From Jeotgalicoccus psychrophilus DSM 19085 (GTDB lineage: Bacteria; Bacillota; Bacilli; Staphylococcales; Salinicoccaceae), in contig NZ_KE384464.1 in assembly GCF_000425845.1 (NCBI RefSeq), positions 209,005 through 273,004 of the forward strand: a stretch of 64,000 bases of DNA, in the 5' to 3' direction. The first letter of the stretch is position 1. The number at the start of each line of letters is the position of its first letter. The notes beneath the pieces were generated by a model. It saw only the letters and a list, made by a program, of their open reading frames with translations, searched no databases and was not told the DNA's origin. Below are positions 7,898 through 15,264 of the stretch, in pieces. The translations under genes were made by a program, and so were the position numbers.

Positions 7898-9271
7898 ATG
7901 TCAAGAGACGACAGAGAAATAGATTTTGAGGCAGTGAGACAGAGTCTGATTAAATATCTTGATGAAGAGAATCTTGATAGTTTCAGAGATATTTTTATGG
8001 ACCTGCACAATTATGAGCAGGGTGAAATTTATCAGACACTGACAGATGAACAGCGTCACACTTTATATAAGTTTTTAAGTCCCGGGGAAGTGTCGGATTT
8101 TTTCGATCTGCTTGAACTTGAAGCGGATGAGTATGAAGAATTGCTGGATAAAATTGATGCCCGTTATGCGGCTCATATTATCGGCGCGATGCAGTATGAT
8201 AACGCCGTGGATATTTTAAATGAAATATCACGCGAAAAAATGACGACTTACTTACCGCTGATGGACAAGGAAGATGCAGCGGAAATACGCAGCCTGATGA
8301 ACTACGAAGAAGATACTGCCGGCGGTATTATGACGACGGAAATTGTCAGTATAAACAGCCAGATGACTGTGCGTGAAGCTATGCGCTATTTAAAAGAAAT
8401 GGCGACGGAGTCAGAAATGATTTATTATCTGTTTGTTACCGATTCGGACAATCGTCTTGCTGGTATTATTTCACTCAGGGAACTGATTGTTGCCGATGAT
8501 GATGAATACATCGGTGATGTGATGACTGAACGCGTCGTGTCAGTACGTGTATCAGATGACCAGGAAGAAGTCGCGCAAATTGTGCGTGATTACGATTTCC
8601 TGGCAGTACCAGTTGTTGATTTCCAAGATCATTTAGTCGGTATCATTACAGCCGACGATATTATGGATGTTATTCATGAAGAAGCCGGAGAAGACTACTC
8701 GAGGCTTGCCGGTATGAGTGATAACGAAAGTACATCCGATACTGCAATGGAAACGGCGAAAAAACGTCTGCCTTGGCTGATCGGACTAACGTTTATGGGT
8801 ATGATCACAGCGTGGATGCTGTCGTTCTTTGAAGATACACTGGCGCGCGTTGTGCTGCTCAGTGCATTTATTCCTGTTATTAGCGGGATGGCGGGGAACA
8901 CTGGTACGCAGTCGCTCGCTGTTGCAATACGCGGTATTTCGACAGGCGAGATTAAAGAATCCAGCAAATTAAAACTTGCGGGACGTGAACTTGGCTCCGG
9001 ATTTATTACCGGCATGGTCTGCGGTATTGTTATTTTTCTAATTATTATCGTGATGTACCGCGAACCTGTACTCGGTATTATCGTCAGCGGCAGCCTGATT
9101 GCGTCGATGTCAGTTGCGACTATTATCGGTACAGTAGTGCCGCTGTTAATGAATAGAATGGGGATTGACCCGGCTATTGCCAGCGGCCCGTTTATTACGA
9201 CAGCAAATGATATTATCAGTCTGCTTATATACTTTGCACTGGCAAATGTATTTATGTCGAGCTTATTATAA
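7898..9271 (+). CDS. mgtE: Magnesium transporter MgtE
   Basis: About 457 residues: an N-terminal helical MgtE_N domain (to about 125), two CBS domains (about 130-255, with TAGGIMTTE at the junction), a linker helix and five membrane helices (about 280-455) containing the GMAGNTGTQS pore signature. MgtE is a homodimeric, Mg-gated channel; its cytosolic domains close the pore when Mg is plentiful. ATG 7898 is preferred, eight bases after GAGTGGG; ATG 7892 is an alternative, and upstream TTG codons lack a site. It follows nadK by 27 bases; no long leader or M-box is present. Confidence 0.92.
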   Translation: MSRDDREIDFEAVRQSLIKYLDEENLDSFRDIFMDLHNYEQGEIYQTLTDEQRHTLYKFLSPGEVSDFFDLLELEADEYEELLDKIDARYAAHIIGAMQYDNAVDILNEISREKMTTYLPLMDKEDAAEIRSLMNYEEDTAGGIMTTEIVSINSQMTVREAMRYLKEMATESEMIYYLFVTDSDNRLAGIISLRELIVADDDEYIGDVMTERVVSVRVSDDQEEVAQIVRDYDFLAVPVVDFQDHLVGIITADDIMDVIHEEAGEDYSRLAGMSDNESTSDTAMETAKKRLPWLIGLTFMGMITAWMLSFFEDTLARVVLLSAFIPVISGMAGNTGTQSLAVAIRGISTGEIKESSKLKLAGRELGSGFITGMVCGIVIFLIIIVMYREPVLGIIVSGSLIASMSVATIIGTVVPLLMNRMGIDPAIASGPFITTANDIISLLIYFALANVFMSSLL

Positions 9272-9280
9272 TGATATTTC

Positions 9281-9324
9281 TTGCAATGGAGCTTAATAAA
9301 ATGTAGATTAGTAGTAGGTACTAA
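9281..9324 (+). promoter_or_regulatory. fabI promoter overlapped by a FapR operator
   Basis: TTGCAA (9281-9286) and TAGATT (9304-9309) with 17 bases between them form the promoter. The palindrome TTAGTA-N5-TACTAA (9308-9324) matches the 17-bp FapR operator of Bacillus and Staphylococcus and covers the -10 and start region. FapR represses fatty-acid synthesis genes until malonyl-CoA releases it. Confidence 0.85.
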
Positions 9325-9353
9325 TACTAGGGATGAATTAGGAGGATTTCTGA

Positions 9354-10121
9354 ATGGATTTATCAGGTAAAACATATGTAATTATGGGTGTAGCAAATAA
9401 AAGAAGTATCGCCTGGGGTGCAGCGCGTGCGCTGGATAAGATGGGTGCAAAACTTGTATTCACAATTCTAGGCGAACGTTTCCGTAAAGAGCTGGATAAG
9501 CTTCTTGATGACCTTGAAGGCGAGCACGATATTATCGTTGAGTGTGACGTAACAAGTGATGAAGATGTAGCTAAAGCATTTAAAGAAATCGGTGAAAAAA
9601 CAAATGGCATCGACGGTGTTCTTCACGCAATCGCATTTGCAGATAAAAATGAATTAACTGGCGGATACAGCGAAACTTCACGTGACGGGTTCAAAATGGC
9701 ACTCGATATCAGTGCTTACTCATTAACGATTGTTTCTAAGTATGCAAAAGAAATTATGAATGAAAACGGCAGCATCGTAACGATGACTTACCTTGGCGGC
9801 GAACGTGCAATGCCTAACTACAACGTTATGGGTGTAGCAAAAGCAGCGCTTGACGCTAGTGTACGTTACCTGGCTTACGATCTTGGCGAGCAGGGAATTC
9901 GTGTAAATGCGGTTTCTGCAGGTCCTATCCGTACGCTCAGCTCATCAGCTGTTGGTGAATTCAAATCAATCCTTAAAGAAATCGCAGAACGTGCACCGTT
10001 AAAACGCAACGTTGACCAGCTTGAAGTTGGTAACACGGTAGCATTCCTGTTAAGCGATCTGTCTAGCGGTATTACTGGCGAAGTACTTCACGTCGACAGT
10101 GGTTACCACATTATGGCATAA
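9354..10121 (+). CDS. fabI: Enoyl-ACP reductase FabI
   Basis: A 255-residue SDR-fold enoyl-[acyl-carrier-protein] reductase, the last step of each fatty-acid elongation cycle. The FabI catalytic set Tyr146, Tyr156 and Lys163 (Tyr-x6-Lys) is present, with the nucleotide-binding start GVANKRSIAWG. This is the enzyme class inhibited by triclosan. AGGAGG precedes the ATG. The gene is transcribed alone from a FapR-controlled promoter and ends at a bidirectional terminator. Confidence 0.95.
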   Translation: MDLSGKTYVIMGVANKRSIAWGAARALDKMGAKLVFTILGERFRKELDKLLDDLEGEHDIIVECDVTSDEDVAKAFKEIGEKTNGIDGVLHAIAFADKNELTGGYSETSRDGFKMALDISAYSLTIVSKYAKEIMNENGSIVTMTYLGGERAMPNYNVMGVAKAALDASVRYLAYDLGEQGIRVNAVSAGPIRTLSSSAVGEFKSILKEIAERAPLKRNVDQLEVGNTVAFLLSDLSSGITGEVLHVDSGYHIMA

Positions 10122-10122
10122 T

Positions 10123-10150
10123 AAAAAAACTCCCTTTCGGGAGTTTTTTT
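10123..10150. terminator. Bidirectional terminator between fabI and yjcG
   Basis: ACTCCC (10129-10134) pairs with GGGAGT (10139-10144), flanked by A and T runs on both sides, so it can stop both convergent genes. Confidence 0.88.
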
Positions 10151-10658
10151 ATTGGCCTAATTTAAATGTATCTGTAACGTGCCAGATGCCGTTTTCAAGC
10201 TGCACACATAAACTGATTTTATCAAGTGTTTCAGAATGTTCGATACCAATCATTTGTAAATGGCTGAGTGTATCTTCAAATTTTTGAGCTGTTTCTTCCT
10301 GCGCAAGAGTAAAGTGGGGTACAAACGGATGTGAAGCTTCGCCGTAAAAGTTACCTTCATTAAATGCGTCATGAATTGAATTTAAAGTTTCGTTAGGTTC
10401 AACTTTAAAGTAAACAACTTGTTTTTTTGGAGCAAAACTTGAAACTTTCTTAATTTCAATCTCAGTGGGCTTATGTTTTGAAGCCACACTCTTAACAAAT
10501 TCTTCAATTTGAGGTTTTTCATGTTCTTCTGCTTCAAAAGCTTCTTTTACTGTAATATGCGGTGCGATATATGAATATCTAGCATCATAACGCTTACGAT
10601 ATTGGTTCACAGTATCCTGAAGTTTTTTAGATGGAAATAATGCTATTCCAAATTTCAT
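10149..10658 (-). CDS. yjcG: YjcG-type 2H phosphoesterase (RNA ligase-like)
   Basis: A 169-residue 2H-phosphoesterase fold protein with both HxT motifs: PHITVKE near residue 33 and PHFTLAQ near residue 114. The family includes 2'-5' RNA ligases and cyclic phosphodiesterases; the natural substrate of YjcG is unknown. The next minus-strand gene upstream is an esterase, the same pairing as yjcG-yjcH in Bacillus. It converges on fabI. Confidence 0.88.
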   Translation of the reverse strand: MKFGIALFPSKKLQDTVNQYRKRYDARYSYIAPHITVKEAFEAEEHEKPQIEEFVKSVASKHKPTEIEIKKVSSFAPKKQVVYFKVEPNETLNSIHDAFNEGNFYGEASHPFVPHFTLAQEETAQKFEDTLSHLQMIGIEHSETLDKISLCVQLENGIWHVTDTFKLGQ

Positions 10659-10724
10659 TTAAAATGCCTCCCTAAACGATTTGTTTCAAGTATATCATTA
10701 TACGAAAAAAATTGTATACGTTTT

Positions 10725-11450
10725 CTATCTAAAAAAATGTTCGAGTACATTTTTTAGTTCCGGTTTCCATGTTTTCCAAATATGACCGCCTTCAAGTTCA
10801 CGGTATGTGTATTCAAGAGGTTCATTTTCAAGCACGGCATTCAGCTCCCGGTTCGGTGTGAGAAAGTCAGCCTGCTGTCCCATAATAGTTTTAAAATCGT
10901 CTTCTTCCAGTCCGATTGTATGGTAAATATTTAAATTAATCAGACTCATGCTGTTTTTAAAACGGCTGATAAACTGCTCGTCGACGAAAGGGCTGAAAGC
11001 AAGTACCTGGCTGAACGTATTCGGATATGTCAGTGCAACTGACAGAGCGAAGCTGCCGGCGAGACTCTCGCCCATTAAAAGACGGCTGTTTGCCATTTTT
11101 AAAGTTTTAAAGTTATTGTCAATAAAACTGTTAAGCTCACGCCCGACAAAAGTGACGAACTTTTCATGCTGTTCTCCGTTCGGGCTGAAGTAATGATTGC
11201 GCCATTCAACTGAAGGATATGGTACACCGACAATGATTGCCCGTTCCAGTTCATCATCAGTTTCCATCTTTTCAATTAATCGCTCAAGCTGTCCGTACTT
11301 AAAGAAATCCTGCGAATCGAAAGTAATAATAACATTATATTTATAAAGATCAGAATACGATTTAGGCAGGTAATATTGTATTTCGAATGATTCACCGCAA
11401 ACCTCCGAGTCAAGGGATGTGGTATGTACTTTTCCTGGTGTTTTATCCAT
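10725..11450 (-). CDS. Esterase of the esterase D/Fes-like alpha/beta-hydrolase family
   Basis: A 241-residue alpha/beta hydrolase with the nucleophile elbow GESLAG (Ser near residue 129) and the C-terminal catalytic His in EGGHIWKTW (near residue 225). It resembles YjcH and the BesA/enterobactin-esterase group. No signal peptide is seen, so it is cytosolic. Some relatives hydrolyse ferric siderophores, but no siderophore gene is nearby, and the substrate cannot be given. The ribosome binding site is AGGAGG before ATG. Confidence 0.8.
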   Translation of the reverse strand: MDKTPGKVHTTSLDSEVCGESFEIQYYLPKSYSDLYKYNVIITFDSQDFFKYGQLERLIEKMETDDELERAIIVGVPYPSVEWRNHYFSPNGEQHEKFVTFVGRELNSFIDNNFKTLKMANSRLLMGESLAGSFALSVALTYPNTFSQVLAFSPFVDEQFISRFKNSMSLINLNIYHTIGLEEDDFKTIMGQQADFLTPNRELNAVLENEPLEYTYRELEGGHIWKTWKPELKNVLEHFFR

Positions 11451-11592
11451 ATTAACGCCTCCTTACATAGTATATTACCAATTTGACGCGCGAGATAACA
11501 TGTATTTCTGAATATGCTGTTTATATAGTATGAAATTACAGGCGGTAATGATACAATATGAACAAAATAATATATTTTAGAGGTGCCACCTT

Positions 11593-12690
11593 ATGACTAA
11601 TAAACTTTGGTTTCAAAGCGGTATAGCACTTATTATTACCTTTGTTATTATTCTTATCGCGATGCAGGTTCAGGTTATTTTTGAACCATTTATTACGATA
11701 GTAATGACAATATTTTTTCCGGTATTAATAGGCGGGCTGCTATACTACATAACCGAACCGATTCAGCGCTTTTTAGAAAAACGCAATGCGCACAGACTTG
11801 TCAGTATTCTTGCCATTTTTATCATTATATTAATAGTTATTGCGATTATTGCGCTGACAGTAGCACCGATGGTAACTGAACAGGTGCAGAATCTAGTATC
11901 GAGGCTCCCTATACTGCAAAGTGAAGTGCAGAATTTAACAAACTACTTATTAAGCCAGCGTGAGCGGCTGCCATTTGATATCGATTTGCAGTCAGTGACT
12001 CAGGATGCGCTCGATATGGGAACTAACGTGCTGAGCGGCTTTGTCTCTAATGCGATTACGATAGTGACAAGCACAGTAAGTGTGCTCTTAACGTTAGTAT
12101 TGGGGCCATTCTTCTTCTTCTTTATGCTGAAGGATCACCAAAAGTTCATTCCATCTATGACATCACCGTTCAGCGGAACATTCAAACAGTTTTTAATTGA
12201 ATTATTACATGATATCGATCAGACACTCCGTTCATTTATTCAGGGACAGATGCTGGTATCATTTATCCTTTGTATTATTTTATACATCGGATATACGATT
12301 ATCGGTTTAGACTATGCACTGCTTTTAGCAATATTTGCACTGTTTATGAATATCGTGCCTTTCGTCGGTCCGTGGGTTGCATTTATTCCTGCCGGCCTGC
12401 TTGCACTTATTCAGGATCCGGTAATGCTTATTTGGGTATCACTCATCACGCTGATTGCCCAGCAGATTGAAAGTAACTTAATTACTCCAAACGTTATGGG
12501 ACAGTCACTCGCACTGCACCCGCTGACGGTAATTACCATCGTTCTTGCTGCAGGGAATATCGCGGGCTTCATTGGTATTCTTGTAGCAATACCGACCTAT
12601 GCGGTAATTAAAACTATTATCCAGAACATCTGGAGATATCGTACAAACTTGAAAAATACAATGCTGACAGATCTGTCAAAAACCACTTAA
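11593..12690 (+). CDS. AI-2E/PerM-family permease
   Basis: A 365-residue membrane protein with the AI-2E transporter layout: two N-terminal helices, a coiled extracytoplasmic stretch (about residues 95-150) and five to six C-terminal helices containing FVGPWVAFIPAGLLA and QQIESNLITPNVMGQ, both typical of the family. Members export autoinducer-2 or act as Na+/H+ antiporters; the actual substrate is not readable from sequence. AGAGGTG precedes the ATG. It is monocistronic with a terminator behind it. Confidence 0.85.
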   Translation: MTNKLWFQSGIALIITFVIILIAMQVQVIFEPFITIVMTIFFPVLIGGLLYYITEPIQRFLEKRNAHRLVSILAIFIIILIVIAIIALTVAPMVTEQVQNLVSRLPILQSEVQNLTNYLLSQRERLPFDIDLQSVTQDALDMGTNVLSGFVSNAITIVTSTVSVLLTLVLGPFFFFFMLKDHQKFIPSMTSPFSGTFKQFLIELLHDIDQTLRSFIQGQMLVSFILCIILYIGYTIIGLDYALLLAIFALFMNIVPFVGPWVAFIPAGLLALIQDPVMLIWVSLITLIAQQIESNLITPNVMGQSLALHPLTVITIVLAAGNIAGFIGILVAIPTYAVIKTIIQNIWRYRTNLKNTMLTDLSKTT

Positions 12691-12701
12691 ATAATGTTGA
12701 T

Positions 12702-12745
12702 AAAACCCGTACGGACTCCTTAGTGGAATCCCGTACGGGTTTTTC
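12702..12745 (+). terminator. Terminator after the AI-2E-type permease
   Basis: Thirteen-base stem AAAACCCGTACGG/CCGTACGGGTTTT around a 16-base loop, then T-rich sequence. Confidence 0.85.
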
Positions 12746-12806
12746 GTTTGTCCTTTTCAAGTGTCCTGACCGATATACAGGTTAGAACGTAAAAAGGAGG
12801 AGACAA

Positions 12807-13583
12807 ATGAATCCTATAGCATATTTAGTGAGTCATGGATTTAAAGTTACATCTGATCCAGCGAAGTATAAAAGCGGCATCTGGGGACTCAGAAATTATA
12901 CGGTAAATGGATATAATTACGACAATTACTGCGGCGGCTACCACAGAGCTTACGATCTTGTGAAGTATGACCGGGCACCAATTCCTGCAGTGTTTGAAGG
13001 CATGGTTACTGCCGGTACGAACAGTTACGGTAATTTTGGCGGTACTGTAGTTATTGCTAATAAAAATTTGGGCTTCCAGGCAATCTACGGACATTTAGCC
13101 CGCCCGCTCACGGTGCGTCCCGGACAGCATGTAAAAGCGGGGGATATTATCGGTTATCAGAGCAATACGAATTACCAGAACGTCAGGATGGACAGCCATC
13201 TTCATATTCAATTTCAAAGATACGGTTATATAAACGGGGAACGGGATTTTGTCTGTACAGGTATTAATCCGCTGACGGTAAACGTCGATAAAAAGGGGTA
13301 TACCGCGGCCTGGCTGTGGAGCGGCACTTTTACTTCCAAAAAAGTTATAAATATACGTGAATTTCCATCTTTAACTGGAACGAGAGTTGGTTTTACGAAT
13401 GAGAAAATGAAATTTTATTTCGATAAGCTGTATGATAACGATGGCTACTGGTGGATCAGGAGTAAATACAAGGAGCGTACAGTGTTTATCGCGTGCGGAA
13501 AGAAGGTTTCGGGGGTTGTGTTTAAAGAGACAAAACTTTACGGGACAATAAGCGGACTGAATACTGCAAAGGGAAAAGAATAA
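12807..13583 (+). CDS. Endolysin-like M23 peptidase with SH3b wall-binding domain
   Basis: A 258-residue protein: M23 (lysostaphin-type) zinc peptidase with ligands His46, Asp50 and His133 (HLH) plus catalytic His96 in YGHL, then an SH3_5-like wall-binding domain (about 165-258). Such enzymes cut peptidoglycan cross-bridges. There is no signal peptide or membrane helix, which is the layout of a phage endolysin or of a protein released by lysis, yet no phage genes surround it. AAGGAGGAG precedes the ATG. It is monocistronic between two terminators. An alternative is a bacteriocin-like lysin exported by another route. Confidence 0.82.
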   Translation: MNPIAYLVSHGFKVTSDPAKYKSGIWGLRNYTVNGYNYDNYCGGYHRAYDLVKYDRAPIPAVFEGMVTAGTNSYGNFGGTVVIANKNLGFQAIYGHLARPLTVRPGQHVKAGDIIGYQSNTNYQNVRMDSHLHIQFQRYGYINGERDFVCTGINPLTVNVDKKGYTAAWLWSGTFTSKKVINIREFPSLTGTRVGFTNEKMKFYFDKLYDNDGYWWIRSKYKERTVFIACGKKVSGVVFKETKLYGTISGLNTAKGKE

Positions 13584-13588
13584 GAAAT

Positions 13589-13634
13589 AAAAAAATCCAT
13601 GCGCACCTGATTAAGGCTGCGTATGGATTTTTTT
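13589..13634. terminator. Bidirectional terminator
   Basis: A/T-flanked stem AAAAATCCATGCGCA (from 13591) with TGCGTATGGATTTTT (13618-13632), serving the M23 gene and the convergent membrane-protein gene, whose last codons lie inside it. Confidence 0.8.
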
Positions 13635-14003
13635 GTCGTTAGTTATATCGTGAAGTATTTTGTTAATCTGCACCTGGTTTACTGCTTCCATTAAGAAATA
13701 AGCAATAATAGCATAAACGATAATACCGCCGATTAAGAGCAGGTTACTTTGAACAACGCTTAGTAGGACAGCGGGTAAGAATACAGCGAGAGTAAAGAGA
13801 ACGAGCATAATGATTCTGTTTGAGCTGATGCTGCGCTGAGCATCTTTCAGTTTTGAATCATACTTCTGATTAACTATGTCCATGTTTACGTAACGATCAT
13901 CATTGTATACATTAGTAATGTTTACATTACCGTGCAGATCATCTTCAACAAAACGTAAATCCATATGGCTGTTATTCCATGTTAGTAAATTAAAGAATGA
14001 CAT
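13611..14003 (-). CDS. Small two-helix membrane protein of unknown function
   Basis: A 130-residue protein with a hydrophilic N-terminal half (about 60 residues rich in Asn and Asp) and two adjacent hydrophobic helices (about residues 65-85 and 88-110). I recognise no family. ATG 14003 is chosen because AGGTGGTGG lies just upstream; a longer in-frame start at 14081 has no site. It is transcribed alone and convergent to the M23 peptidase gene. Confidence 0.6.
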   Translation of the reverse strand: MSFFNLLTWNNSHMDLRFVEDDLHGNVNITNVYNDDRYVNMDIVNQKYDSKLKDAQRSISSNRIIMLVLFTLAVFLPAVLLSVVQSNLLLIGGIIVYAIIAYFLMEAVNQVQINKILHDITNDKKIHTQP

Positions 14004-14328
14004 AAAATTTCCACCACCTATGTTAAAATTGTAAAATTTAGTATATAATCTAATCATATTATATTTTAGAAGGGTGGTCAATAAGTCTTACAGCACACCT
14101 GAATATAACTATTTGAATGACAGGTGCACTTCTAACTGACTTCTTCTGTAATATAATGAATTTCAGCAGAACAGTTCTTACATTATACCACTATTGCTGT
14201 AGTGGTATGCAGTATTATATTGTTATAACACAAATACATTTTATTTGAGATGTGTAATTTAGCAATATACAAATTAAAAAATAAGTATATAATATATAAT
14301 TAATCACTCTAACTAGGAGGAGTAGAAA
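14004..14328. other. Non-coding stretch with an isolated hairpin
   Basis: No convincing gene. It holds the divergent control regions for the membrane protein and the GMC operon. A nine-base perfect inverted repeat, ATACCACTA (14185-14193) and TAGTGGTAT (14200-14208), has no T run and so is an operator or RNA hairpin candidate. CACCTG and CAGGTG near 14088 and 14121 form a second weak inverted pair. A/T-rich sequence with several TATAAT-like boxes lies at 14285-14300. Confidence 0.5.
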
Positions 14329-15126
14329 ATGGCAAATACACCGAAAGAAAAGCAGTTTTCAAGACGTGACTTCTTAAAAACGACAGGTGTGGCAACAGGT
14401 GGAATCATCGGAGGTTCTTTACTTGGCGGATTGGTAGGATTCAATCTCGACGGTTCATCTTCCGGGGAAGACGCGGCAACTACAGAAGATACGGCTTCAG
14501 AAGAAGCTTCAACAGGAAGTAAGACAGGCGGATTAACAGATAACTCACGTGTATTCTTCCATAACGATTTAGACTTCAATACTGTATCTGCAGCAATGGA
14601 ACGCATTTTCCCGGAAAGTGAATCAGGACCGGGAGCAATCGAACTGGGCTGTGCATTTTACTTAGACGGCCAGCTTACAGGACAGTACGGCTTTAACTCT
14701 AAAGAATACATGCAGGGACCTTTCAGGGAACCATTGCCGACACAGGGTTACCAGTCAAACTTAAATCGCCGTGACTATTTCATGCTTGGTATTAACAAGC
14801 TCAATGAAGAAGCGAATAGCCGTCACGAAGCGAATTTCCCGGATCTTGAAGATGGTCAGATGGATGACATCCTGACTGACTTTGAATCGGGAGAAGTTGA
14901 TCTAGGTGTGCCTGCACATACAGCTACAGCGAGCTATTTCTTCACGATGCTGCGTGCAGCAACAATTGAAGGGGCTTATGCAGACCCGGTATACCGCGGA
15001 AACCGCGACATGGCCGGCTGGAAAATGAAAAAATTCCCAGGACACCAGATGTCATATATTCAGTATATTGAAGATGACGAGTTCCATGAAATTGAGCCGG
15101 AACCGGTATTCGGCATGGCTCACTAA
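14329..15126 (+). CDS. Tat-exported gluconate-2-dehydrogenase subunit 3-type protein
   Basis: A 265-residue protein with a textbook Tat signal (SRRDFLK, residues 11-17) and a Gly-rich hydrophobic segment (about 18-40), then an acidic Ser/Thr/Glu linker and the subunit-3 domain. Subunit 3 is the small partner that accompanies the FAD subunit of gluconate- and related GMC dehydrogenases and carries the folded complex through the Tat pore. The flavoprotein gene follows, and tatC comes after it, so the three genes form one functional unit. AGGAGGAG precedes the ATG. Confidence 0.88.
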   Translation: MANTPKEKQFSRRDFLKTTGVATGGIIGGSLLGGLVGFNLDGSSSGEDAATTEDTASEEASTGSKTGGLTDNSRVFFHNDLDFNTVSAAMERIFPESESGPGAIELGCAFYLDGQLTGQYGFNSKEYMQGPFREPLPTQGYQSNLNRRDYFMLGINKLNEEANSRHEANFPDLEDGQMDDILTDFESGEVDLGVPAHTATASYFFTMLRAATIEGAYADPVYRGNRDMAGWKMKKFPGHQMSYIQYIEDDEFHEIEPEPVFGMAH

Positions 15127-15130
15127 TATA

Positions 15131-15202
15131 TTGGCCAATAATTCACAGACTCTGATGAAATTCATCGGAGTCTGGATTTGATTAAATGACAAATCCAGAC
15201 TG
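15131..15202 (+). promoter_or_regulatory. Two mutually exclusive intercistronic hairpins
   Basis: CAGACTCTGATGAA (15146-15159) can pair with TTCATCGGAGTCTG (15161-15174). The right arm of that hairpin continues as GATTTG, and TCTGGATTTG (15171-15180) can instead pair with CAAATCCAGA (15190-15199). The two stems share four bases, so they compete. Neither is followed by a T run, so RNA processing or differential stability of the two cistrons is likelier than termination. A short palindrome TTGGCCAA lies at 15131-15138. Confidence 0.55.
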
Positions 15203-15264
15203 AGAATAACTGAGAGGATTGTTAAAAGAATCCAGTATTTAAATTTTTTAAAGGGGGAAAAATT

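Noticed and set aside
8695..9375. 226-codon open frame antisense to mgtE
   Set aside because: Overlaps the membrane part of mgtE and the fabI promoter, and its hydrophobic composition is a mirror of the transporter's helices.
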